From an uncultured Alphaproteobacteria bacterium (lineage in GTDB: Bacteria > Pseudomonadota > Alphaproteobacteria > RF32 > CAG-239), in assembly GCA_904501925.1 (NCBI GenBank), contig CAJGCO010000004.1, forward strand, positions 1-64,000: DNA of 64,000 bases. Direction: 5' to 3'. The position numbers were made by a program, and so were the translations under genes. Position 1 is the stretch's first letter. Each line of letters starts with the position of its first letter. The notes beneath the pieces were generated by a model, which was not told the origin of the DNA, made no database searches, and saw only the letters and a list, made by a program, of their open reading frames with translations. Of the stretch, positions 1 to 10,321 are shown piece after piece.

Positions 1-1
1 T

Positions 2-790
2 GATATGGGAACTCAATTAAGTGTTATTAGAGCTCTTCGTGAACAGCAAGGTATTGAGAAACCTAAGCTTAAGAAAGAAACCTCTGAAACATCTAAAAGT
101 GAACTAGATATATTGCGAGAAAAAGTTGATAAAGCAAATCGGGAGATAAAAATTGCAGATAATGAACATGAAAGAACAAAGAGTGATGCAGAAGTAGAAA
201 GGGAAAGAGATGATAATAAATTATAAATTAATAGTGTTTCTTTAGAAAAAGCTAAAAATATAGGTATATATGAAGAAAACAATAAATTTGATTTATTAAT
301 AGAATCTGTCTTTTATGAAGAAGGAGGATATGAAGATGATTCAGATAAAATTGATCAGCCTACAAATATCGGTATTATTCAATCTACATTAAATAATTTT
401 AATAAAACTCATCCAAGTTTAAAAATAGATAAGCCTTTAAAGAAAATATCAAAAGATGATGCAAGACTTATTTATAAATTAGATTTTTATGATCATTATA
501 ATTTAGATACTGTTGATGATTTTGGTAATTCAAAAATATTATTACATATGTTTGTTATGCTTCAACCAAATACTGCACTAAATTTATTGCATAAATCTTT
601 AAATGATTTTGGTTATCCATGTAAAAAATTATTGACAAAGCAAATGATTCCAATGTTAAATAAAATAAACAAAGATGAAAAGTCTGATGACTTTGGTAAA
701 TTATTGAAATTAAATTATACAAATCATTTGAAAAAAAGTCCTAATGCTAAAAAGTATAAAGGTTGGTTTCCAAGAATAGAAAGGCTGTAA
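2..790 (+). pseudogene. GH108-type peptidoglycan hydrolase (endolysin-like), split by an in-frame stop; 5' end may lie outside window
   Basis: One reading frame runs from the window edge to 790 and is broken only by TAA at 224-226. The first part is a charged, coiled-coil-like segment rich in K, E and R. After the stop, and still in frame, comes a region that resembles glycoside hydrolase family 108: an EEGGYEDD motif holding the expected catalytic Glu, then QPTNIGII, matching the family's EGGY...TNxGIT pattern. A C-terminal helical part (from about 548) resembles the peptidoglycan-binding half of these lysins. There is no in-frame ATG between the stop and 548, so the catalytic motif could only be translated from a non-ATG start. 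I read this as a phage- or secretion-related lysin gene decaying by one nonsense mutation, or a sequencing error. The frame is open upstream of the ATG at position 5, so the true start is unknown. The family call is by motif only. Confidence 0.6.
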
Positions 791-796
791 AATATA

Positions 797-1480
797 ATGA
801 AAAGTTGGTTTTATGGGGTATTTATTTTATTATTGAGTTTGAGCGCAAATGCTCAGCATATTGATGATATTTCACGCTTAAAAGGAAAGGAAATTATATG
901 GAGTTCTCCATATAAAAAAGCAAGTAATGCGAAAGTTATTTTAGTAAAAGAAATCACTAAAGGAGAAAACTTTGGGGATAATGGAGACGTTGTTATCAAT
1001 AATAGTAAATACCCCATTGACCAACTTTTTATAAAGAACGACAGAGGTCAGTATGAAAATTTATTAAATCTTACAAAGGATAACATTATTCAAGGTACTT
1101 TTTTTGTTAAGTATTATAATGAAGACCTTTTAGCAATAGATGATGAAATTGTTAAAATTAAGTCTGATATTAAAAATTGTATTAAGGATTTTTATGGTAG
1201 TGGGATTACAGATATTGCCAAAGAAGCCTTAGAACAAGAAAAATGCCTAGATGATATTTACTTTAGATGTGTTGATATATTTTATGCTAATTCGAAAGAT
1301 GAAATATTAAAAAATTATATGAAATTATCTGATGAGATTAAAGAAAATTATTTTTTAACAAGTAATCCTGATTATTGTTATGGAAAATGTGGAACAATTG
1401 AACAAATGAAAGTATATGATAGAATATTAGAAACAAAAAAGAAAATAGTTCTAGATTTGGTGAATAATATATTGGATTAG
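797..1480 (+). CDS. Secreted protein of unknown function
   Basis: A 227-residue protein starting at ATG 797, six bases after the lysin frame ends, so probably co-transcribed with it. Residues 1-19 form a clear signal peptide (a basic residue, a hydrophobic FILLLSL core, then ANAQ with cleavage before Q). The mature part has a beta-like N-terminal half and a helical C-terminal half with several cysteines (NCIKD, EKCLDD, FRCVDI, DYCYGKCG) that could form disulphides in the periplasm. I do not recognise the family. Its position next to a lysin could suggest a role linked to peptidoglycan or to a secreted product, but that is inference from position only. Confidence 0.55.
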   Translation: MKSWFYGVFILLLSLSANAQHIDDISRLKGKEIIWSSPYKKASNAKVILVKEITKGENFGDNGDVVINNSKYPIDQLFIKNDRGQYENLLNLTKDNIIQGTFFVKYYNEDLLAIDDEIVKIKSDIKNCIKDFYGSGITDIAKEALEQEKCLDDIYFRCVDIFYANSKDEILKNYMKLSDEIKENYFLTSNPDYCYGKCGTIEQMKVYDRILETKKKIVLDLVNNILD

Positions 1481-1535
1481 CGATATTTATTTATGTAAGG
1501 ATACGAAGAAGTAAGAAATCTAAATAAAACAAAAA

Positions 1536-1565
1536 AAACAGCTATTCTATAATGAATAGCTGTTT
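1536..1565. terminator. Bidirectional intrinsic terminator between the secreted protein gene and infC
   Basis: A perfect 12-bp inverted repeat, AAACAGCTATTC (1536-1547) and GAATAGCTGTTT (1554-1565), with a 6-base loop. On the minus strand it is followed by a long T-rich tract (complement of 1515-1538), which makes it a convincing terminator for infC. On the plus strand the tail TTTAAAATCATTTTG is weaker but could stop the upstream gene. Confidence 0.8.
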
Positions 1566-1583
1566 AAAATCATTTTGTTACAC

Positions 1584-2123
1584 CTATGCTGGAGAAACAA
1601 TCATAAACATTTGTTTGCCCTCTGTTTTTGGAGCGGCATCTACTTTACATAAGCCTTCTAAATCTTCAATCAATTTATTTAAGATTTCTTTTCCCATATC
1701 GTTAGCAGACATTTCACGGCCTTTATAACGCATTGTGAACTTAACTTTATCACCTTGGCTTAAAAACTTTTTAGCTTGCTTTAATTTTACTTCATAGTCA
1801 TGAGTTTCAATCATTGGACGAAGTTTTAGCTCTTTAATACTAACCACTTTTTGATTTTTCTTGGCTTCGTTTTTCTTCTTTTGCATTTCATACTTGTATT
1901 TACCATAATCAAGCACTTTGCAAACAGGAGGAGTTACTTGGGGAGAAATTTCAATTAAATCAAGCCCAACTTCTTGTGCAATCTTTAGAGCTTCTTGAAT
2001 TGAAACAACACCTAAATTTTCTCCGTTATAATTAATTAAACGAACTTCTTTTGACTTTATTTCTCTGTTTATGCGTGGTCCGTCAGCTTCACGTACTGGC
2101 GCATTAGTATTTTCTGTAGCTAT
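1584..2123 (-). CDS. infC: Translation initiation factor IF-3, probable AUA start
   Basis: IF-3 binds the 30S subunit, prevents premature 50S joining and checks start-codon and initiator-tRNA pairing. The N-terminal domain (GPRINREIKSKEVRLI, then DLIEISPQVTPPVCKVLDYGKYKYE) and the C-terminal domain (IKELKLRPMIETHDYEVK, then VKFTMRYKGREM) are typical and full length. There is no ATG near the 5' end. A TAA lies directly upstream of a TTG codon at 2135-2133, and that TTG overlaps the GGAGG Shine-Dalgarno sequence (2133-2129). The codon placed correctly behind the GGAGG is ATA at 2123-2121, giving 179 residues. Rare AUU/AUC/AUA starts are a known trait of infC and underlie its autoregulation. The gene ends in a strong terminator. 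rpmI and rplT do not follow it here. Confidence 0.95.
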   Translation of the reverse strand: MATENTNAPVREADGPRINREIKSKEVRLINYNGENLGVVSIQEALKIAQEVGLDLIEISPQVTPPVCKVLDYGKYKYEMQKKKNEAKKNQKVVSIKELKLRPMIETHDYEVKLKQAKKFLSQGDKVKFTMRYKGREMSANDMGKEILNKLIEDLEGLCKVDAAPKTEGKQMFMIVSPA

Positions 2124-2133
2124 GGCAACCTCC
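2121..2133 (-). promoter_or_regulatory. infC ribosome binding site and AUA start codon
   Basis: On the minus strand GGAGG (2133-2129) is followed by a 5-base spacer, TTGCC, and then ATA (2123-2121). The upstream TTG (2135) has no Shine-Dalgarno of its own, because the bases before it are only AT-rich. This spacing decides the start and implies IF-3 discrimination against its own start codon, as known for infC in other bacteria. Confidence 0.65.
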
Positions 2134-2213
2134 AATTAAAATTAATATTACATATGTATAATAGCAAAAATATTATACTTCGCAAGAAAAATATTGCTCC
2201 CAAATAGCTTTTT

Positions 2214-3062
2214 TTACATTGAAAATACATTTCTATATGGTGCAAAATCCAAAATGTTTGCTGGAGCATGCTCTTTTGATACATAAAATGATGAATGAGC
2301 AAAGGTAACACTTGCATTCGTTTTATCAAAATCAACACCAATAAACCCTCTTGATATCATTTTATCAATTAGCTCAAAGCGATTGTATGGTATGCTTATT
2401 CTTGTTTTTTTATTTGATAAAACACTATCTTGTCCCATTGGTTTGTGAAGCAAAGAAATTTTACCATTATCTGAGGGATCTATTGCTGTTGAAAATAAAT
2501 TAAATCGATTTGCAAAATATGGGGTCATATTCCAACGATTATTTCTATCAACAATTGATGTGCAATCTGTACAATTTAGATTTGATGCTAAATTGAAGCG
2601 ATAGTCTATCATAATAGCATTTAATGAATTGCCACGAAATGAAGGAAGTACACTGTCTGCTCCAAAAGATGCAATTCTTGTATTTACATTATTATTTCTA
2701 AAGAAATCATAGTTTGAATTTGGAAGCTCTTCTTGTAATTCTTCTTTGTTTTGGCATATTTTTAAATATGACATTCCAACAAGATTTTTACCAACAAAAA
2801 CACCAATATAGTGTATGTTCGGATTTTCAAATACATCATAATAGTATTCTTTTGAATGTTTATGAATAAAACATTCTTCGCCATCTTTTAAGTGACTATA
2901 TATTTTTTGCGAAAGCTCACCCATTTGCTCTGCGTCATTAACATTAAGAGGACGAATAACAAAACGAGTTGGCTTTGACTGGATTTTACCATCTATTTTA
3001 AATAAATCTCCCATCCAAACCATTTCGTTGTTTAATTGATATTTTTTTATATTTGTACTCAT
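2214..3062 (-). CDS. GNAT-like acetyltransferase family protein
   Basis: 282 residues. From about residue 33 the pattern FVIRPLNVNDAEQMGEL looks like the first strand and helix of a GNAT fold. It is followed by IGVFVGKNLVGMSYLKI (strands 3-4) and then SVLPSFRGNSLNAIMIDYRF, which resembles the acetyl-CoA binding motif A (V-P-x-x-R-G-x-x). The substrate is unknown. The ATG at 3062 has a good AGAGG site. It lies 91 bases upstream of infC on the same strand, so the two may be co-transcribed. Between its promoter and its start lie a short leader ORF and a terminator-like hairpin, so expression is probably controlled by attenuation. The family call is by motif and moderate in strength. Confidence 0.6.
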   Translation of the reverse strand: MSTNIKKYQLNNEMVWMGDLFKIDGKIQSKPTRFVIRPLNVNDAEQMGELSQKIYSHLKDGEECFIHKHSKEYYYDVFENPNIHYIGVFVGKNLVGMSYLKICQNKEELQEELPNSNYDFFRNNNVNTRIASFGADSVLPSFRGNSLNAIMIDYRFNLASNLNCTDCTSIVDRNNRWNMTPYFANRFNLFSTAIDPSDNGKISLLHKPMGQDSVLSNKKTRISIPYNRFELIDKMISRGFIGVDFDKTNASVTFAHSSFYVSKEHAPANILDFAPYRNVFSM

Positions 3063-3090
3063 TTTTTCCTCTTAAATTTTTGTTTATAAA

Positions 3091-3117
3091 AAAACGGGAC
3101 TTATATGCCCCGCTTTT
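3091..3117 (-). terminator. Attenuator-like terminator hairpin upstream of the GNAT gene
   Basis: On the minus strand CGGGGC (3112-3107) pairs with GTCCCG (3100-3095) around loop ATATAA, followed by a run of T. This is an intrinsic terminator shape placed between the leader ORF and the GNAT gene start. The 5' arm AGCGGG (3114-3109) is also complementary to CCCGCT inside the leader ORF (3171-3166), which would form a competing antiterminator. Confidence 0.65.
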
Positions 3118-3142
3118 AATACCCTTTTATGATGTTTTTGTT

Positions 3143-3226
3143 TTATGCAACAACACAAAGAAGACAGCGGGAAAGATGTCTTTCACGTTTTATCTTCATT
3201 TGCTTTATTACTAAACAATTTTTCAT
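3143..3226 (-). CDS. Putative 27-residue leader peptide
   Basis: A short ORF starting at ATG 3226-3224, behind AAGGA (about 8-base spacing), and ending at TAA 3145-3143. The peptide is basic in the middle (KRERHLSR) and ends in RCLLCVVA, with three cysteines and two adjacent CTT leucine codons. It lies between a strong promoter and a terminator hairpin, and its own CCCGCT (codons for S-R-C) can pair with the terminator's 5' arm. That is the layout of a transcription attenuator. I do not recognise the peptide and cannot say what it senses. Confidence 0.5.
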   Translation of the reverse strand: MKNCLVIKQMKIKRERHLSRCLLCVVA

Positions 3227-3258
3227 AAAAAAATCCTTACACTTAAAAAGTTGGAGAT

Positions 3259-3288
3259 AGAATACATCAAAATATGGTAATTTGTCAA
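3259..3288 (-). promoter_or_regulatory. Sigma70-type promoter for the leader ORF and GNAT gene
   Basis: On the minus strand a perfect TTGACA (3288-3283), an 18-base spacer and TATTCT (3264-3259). The predicted start near 3252 lies about 26 bases before the leader ATG. Its -35 box overlaps that of the divergent ligA promoter. Confidence 0.5.
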
Positions 3289-3310
3289 TATATTTTATAT
3301 AAAATATATA
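3282..3310 (+). promoter_or_regulatory. Putative sigma70-type promoter of ligA
   Basis: TTGTCA (3282-3287), a 17-base spacer and TATATA (3305-3310), about 24 bases before the ligA ATG. The region is very AT-rich, so the -10 assignment is not unique. Confidence 0.4.
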
Positions 3311-3333
3311 TAATTGTTTTTAGGAGTGGCTAG

Positions 3334-6128
<2,795 letters not shown>

Positions 6129-6136
<8 letters not shown>

Positions 6137-8357
6137 CTTCTAATTCATAATCAATATTTTCTTCTGCGTTTGGATCATAATCAATACCTAATTTTGATAG
6201 AATATCCTCGCTTTCTGTTGAGCGCTGAGCAACAATCCAATCTGGCACCCAAGGTGAGTGTGGTAATTTGGCTAAAGCTAACATTTGTTTATCAAGATAA
6301 AAACGAGGAGCATCTGCCATAATTGGAGTTTCGATTGAACCTTGCATCAAAACAACTTGTTTTAACATAGGCAAACTTAAAAGTGCATTAGAGCTGATTG
6401 CTGACACACCTTGGAGTTGATAACTAACGTTTTTAGCAAATGGGTTAAATTCTTTATTTAAGCTACCTTCATTTCTTGAGTATGATGTTGTTTGAACGGT
6501 TTTATTACCAATCATTTTAGAGAAACGTTCGGCTGTTTGCTCGTTATTTTGTGATAAAATTACTTTACAAGCAGTTGTTGAGATAACTGTCTCTAAGTCG
6601 TCTTTACCATATTTACCAGAAATTTGGCCTAAGTCTTGTCCGATGAGCAGATATGACACTTTCTGACCACGACCTACGGCAGGACCATCAATAACGGCTT
6701 TCAATTTAGGCATTTGTGGAAACTCGTCCAGCACGAACAATGTTGGGAATGGCCCCATCTTACCATCTGTTGGGTTAACAAAGTTTGGTGGGTTTGAAAT
6801 GAGATATGCACTCATTAAGTCCACAAACACAGCACTAATTGGGTTTAAGGCTTGAGCGTCTGTTTGGTTTACTGATAGATATACGGAAATTGGTTTCCAT
6901 TCACCAGTTATTGGGTCTTTCATACCACGCATATCTTTAAAAGTGATATCAGAAAAGCTTGTACGAGCAACCACCGCTGAGTTTTTAAAGATACGAATAC
7001 CATTAAATGCTGTTGATAACACAGAACCACGTTCTTTATCTGGTTTTGCACTTAAACCACTAAGCTCGGTTACGCAACGACGAGAATAACCATAGTCGTT
7101 TGCCTCATTAATAGCATCATCTAATAAATCACGCATAAGGTCTGCCATAGCAGCCATTTGGTCACCTTCTTCAAGGCGACGTTTAATTTCGTTACTTTGT
7201 TCAATTTGAGCAGCTGTAATCCATTCCAAAATCATGGCAAGACATGCTTCATGATTTATCCATTTATCTGGAAATGAACGCCATGTACCAATTGGAAGAT
7301 AATTTTCTACAGTTAGGTTGCCACTTTGTAGGTCACTTATTGCACGGGCGGCATTTGCTTTGAAATTACCATTTTGCATTTCTTCATAATGACCAATTAA
7401 TTCTTCTTTATCTTCTTTGGTCATTGAGCCTTCGTATATTTTTTGAATGAAGCGCTCATTTGCAAGTGCTTTTTCACACTTTGATGCAACGAAGTGTATT
7501 AAACCACAGAGAGCACCACGACCAGCTTGTGACCAATACGCATCACCACCACCTTTGGGGTCTTCAACTAGGGTATTACACATTGAGTCAATGTATAAGT
7601 CTCTGGCAGGACCAGGAGCCGGCAACGCACCGGGAGATAATGGGTTCCAGCTTGGATAATACTCACCTGTTGCTGGGTTATCTTCTTTACCCCAGTTAAT
7701 CACAAACACTGGACCAACTTTTGCACGAGCACCTGTTGTTGAGTAACACAACTCTGGTTTGGGGTCGTTTACGATAATACTTAAACCTTCAGAGTTAAAA
7801 ATTGTTGGAATCACTACTCCGGCTGTTTTACCGGTACCTGGAGGAGCACAACATAAGGTTGAAAGAGTTTCTTTTAATTTTAATAGTTTACCTTGGAATT
7901 TACCAACAACCATACAGAAACCATCAAAACCAAGAAGAGGCATTCTTTCAATATCTCTTAATGTGGCAATGTGAGCTGAACCATGAACATTTGATTGGAA
8001 TTTATATGGACATTTTTTTGCACCAACAATTAACATTATTGGTAGTAATATAAATGGAAGTAATGGAAACCACATGCTTAATCTAAATGAAGCACCGCTT
8101 CTTGCGTATGCAAAGAATCGCCCAAACCATCTTACGTATCTATCATATAATTTTCCAGGATCTGAGATTGTTGCTTGTAAAAATTTTTTTACAGCAATCA
8201 TACTCTCTTTAGAGATACCTTCTTGAATTAAGAATCCTATTGGTTGAGATAAATATATTAACGCAATAAAAACAGCTATTGAAACTAGGGCTGTTATAGC
8301 CATCCATCTAACGGCGTTATCATATTCTTCCCACTCTTTACCTCTTTCTTTTGCCAT
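6129..8357 (-). CDS. VirD4/TraG-family type IV secretion coupling ATPase
   Basis: 742 residues. Coupling proteins are inner-membrane hexameric ATPases that recruit substrates to a type IV secretion channel. There are two N-terminal membrane segments (about 18-38 and 95-112). Then come HGSAHIAT (the usual start of the cytosolic domain), Walker A PPGTGKT (residues 172-178), NDPKPELCYSTTGARAKVG (the DPKGE region), YPSWNPLSP (the YNPL motif), and Walker B LFVLDEFPQMPKL (D544, E545). A TraG C-terminal region follows (SYLLIGQDLGQISGKYG, then ACKVILSQNNEQTAERFSKMIG). Family membership is clear, but the subtype (VirD4, TraG or DotL) is not. The sequence is visibly less AT-rich than its neighbours. 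No VirB or Dot channel gene is in the window, so the rest of the machine, if present, lies elsewhere. GAGGAAG precedes the ATG. Confidence 0.9.
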
Positions 8358-8379
8358 AATACTTCCTCTTTTCTAATAA

Positions 8380-9771
8380 TTATGCTATACTATAAATAAG
8401 TTTTTTAAGTTTTTCAAATGTTGAAGGATCAACCTTTTCTTCACATGGTTCTATTGATTTTGAGAACAAGCGAATTTCTTTAGGTTCACCTCTATTTATT
8501 CTTGTTACATTTATATCCATTTCATTCCAGATATCAAACATATCTTCTGCATTTATGATTGAACCTGATTGGATAACAACGTATGAAACAATTTCAAAAT
8601 TAAAGTCACCGATGGCTAATTTAGATTTTAATACATCTCGTGCAACATCAACTTTTCTTACAGGAGAAATTCTATGAGAACTCTCTGAGAACCACAATGG
8701 CTCTTCGTCATTAAATTTTTCTTCATCAGCCAACCATTCACCAACTTCTTTATCAACAAGACATAGCAATATTTGATTTTTTGAAACAGCAATATAATCA
8801 AGTTTTGTTTTTTTGATAATTGGAGAAGATATAATTTCATAACCTTTTTGCATTAAGATATCAAGCACAGGTGTATGAGATTCTTTAATTTGTTGTTTTG
8901 GCGCTTCTTGTTTTTTCTTTGGAGGTTGAGAATTGTCTTTTTCATGAGCTTTTTTAGGCTTTGCTTGTTCTTTCTTTTCTTGTGGCGCTTTCTCTATTGT
9001 TTTTTCTTCTACAGCATTTTCTGGAGCTTTTTCTACTTTTAATGCTGATGGAATATTTTCATCAAGGCTCTTTTGTGGTTCTTTTTTCTCAAAATCAAAG
9101 TCAAAATCAAAATCATCTTCAGTAAAGTTAAATAAAGCGTGATCAAGAGGTGCTTCTTGTTTTTTCTTAGCTGGTTGATATGATGATTGAGCACCTTTTA
9201 ATGATGAAGGTTGAGTGTTTATATTTGATTTTAACAATACTTCTGATGGTAATTGTCTTTTAGAGGGGGCTGCAATAGGAGCTGATGTAGCAGGATGGGC
9301 TTGAGGAGAAACTGTAGATTGAGGCTGTTGTTGAGGCTGAACAACTGCTCCCTGATTTGTTATTTGTCCGTCTTTTTTGATTACAGCTACTTTTTTAATT
9401 GGCTCAACATTACTGATGCTTGCTCTTTTTTTAACAACAGGAGCTTTGCGTTTCAATGTTATTGCTCTGAATAAATATATTGGACTTAGAAGAGTATCTC
9501 TTAAGAACTTTTTCCATTTTATTACACACATTCCATACCATCCAAAAATCCACAAAGGGATACTACTGATTAAGATGATATAAAATACTAATTCAGAATT
9601 AGAGACAACCTCACCACTATTCCACTTCTCTACGAGGAGAGCCCAGTGTCTTCTTAGGAAAATATCAAAATGCCAATTAATTAACAAAACCACTCTAATA
9701 CCATCTATAAAGACTATGCTCCATAGGTAACCAATTATAAGAGTTTTTATTATTATTAGAAATGGTTTCAA
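8380..9771 (-). CDS. Two-TM membrane protein with Pro/Gln- and Lys/Glu-rich linker and a C-terminal globular domain
   Basis: 463 residues. It starts at TTG 9771, supported by GGGAG about seven bases upstream. Two membrane segments (about 8-28 and 63-85) are followed by a long disordered cytosolic linker (PQQQPQSTVSPQ, an acidic DDFDFDFDFE run, EKAPQEKKEQAKPKK). The last ~150 residues form an ordered domain: KLDYIAVSKNQILLCLVDKEVGEW, then FEIVSYVVIQSGSIINAEDMF. That strand pattern recalls NERD or restriction-endonuclease-like folds but without a clear catalytic D-ExK set. The N-terminal membrane part aligns without gaps to that of the next gene upstream. It is 22 bases upstream of the coupling ATPase gene, so probably a partner of it. 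No known family is recognised. Confidence 0.55.
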   Translation of the reverse strand: MKPFLIIIKTLIIGYLWSIVFIDGIRVVLLINWHFDIFLRRHWALLVEKWNSGEVVSNSELVFYIILISSIPLWIFGWYGMCVIKWKKFLRDTLLSPIYLFRAITLKRKAPVVKKRASISNVEPIKKVAVIKKDGQITNQGAVVQPQQQPQSTVSPQAHPATSAPIAAPSKRQLPSEVLLKSNINTQPSSLKGAQSSYQPAKKKQEAPLDHALFNFTEDDFDFDFDFEKKEPQKSLDENIPSALKVEKAPENAVEEKTIEKAPQEKKEQAKPKKAHEKDNSQPPKKKQEAPKQQIKESHTPVLDILMQKGYEIISSPIIKKTKLDYIAVSKNQILLCLVDKEVGEWLADEEKFNDEEPLWFSESSHRISPVRKVDVARDVLKSKLAIGDFNFEIVSYVVIQSGSIINAEDMFDIWNEMDINVTRINRGEPKEIRLFSKSIEPCEEKVDPSTFEKLKKLIYSIA

Positions 9772-9826
9772 TGTTTTCTCCCTTTTTTGCCTTTCCTATA
9801 TTATAATGGGATTAGTTAATAAGTAA

Positions 9827-10318
9827 TTATTTTTTTTCGTTTTCCTCTATTTTTACAGAGATTAGTTGACGGATACTTTTTGTTGTATTTGAGTTTGCTA
9901 ACACATCTCCTTTTTCTTTGAGTTTATCAGATATAATTTCATCTATATCACCAGTTTTTGCTCCTAAATTTTTTATAACGATATGTACATCATCCATTGG
10001 CTCTGGAGCGTTAAATTTGCGATATAGTTTATTAATCGGTTTTGTTAAAGTTGCCCAAAATCCTTTTTTATACAACTTTGCTGTTATATAAAAACCCAAA
10101 ACAGGAAAGATTGCCATTAAAAACAACAAGCTACAATCTTTAAATGTTTTAAAAACACCGCCCCTTTCCCAGAAAGAGTACATTGCTTTGTAGGATTTAA
10201 CATTTAATATATTAAAACTCCAAATGACTTTGAAAACATGGAAGTAAACAAAAATTAAGAACAAAAATACTGTGCAGAATATTGCTATGTACCTTAAGGC
10301 CTTTTTCATTTTTTTCAT
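9827..10318 (-). CDS. Small two-TM membrane protein, apparent paralogue of the 463-residue neighbour
   Basis: 163 residues with two membrane segments (about 8-30 and 63-80) and a charged cytosolic tail. The stretch around IWSFNILNVKSYKAMYSFW, followed by ERGGVF, aligns without gaps with NWHFDIFLRRHWALLVEKW, followed by NSGEVV, of the adjacent gene (shared W, F, I, W, G, V). The two probably arose by duplication or share one membrane module. It starts 3 bases after the stop of the 555-residue gene, with AGG in front, so it belongs to the same operon. Function unknown; a coupling-protein accessory role is inferred from position. Confidence 0.55.
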   Translation of the reverse strand: MKKMKKALRYIAIFCTVFLFLIFVYFHVFKVIWSFNILNVKSYKAMYSFWERGGVFKTFKDCSLLFLMAIFPVLGFYITAKLYKKGFWATLTKPINKLYRKFNAPEPMDDVHIVIKNLGAKTGDIDEIISDKLKEKGDVLANSNTTKSIRQLISVKIEENEKK

Positions 10319-10321
10319 GTT

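Noticed and set aside
2121..2135. TTG at 2135 as the infC start
   Set aside because: The TTG overlaps the GGAGG ribosome site and has no site of its own. ATA 2123 is correctly spaced and matches the known rare-start habit of infC.
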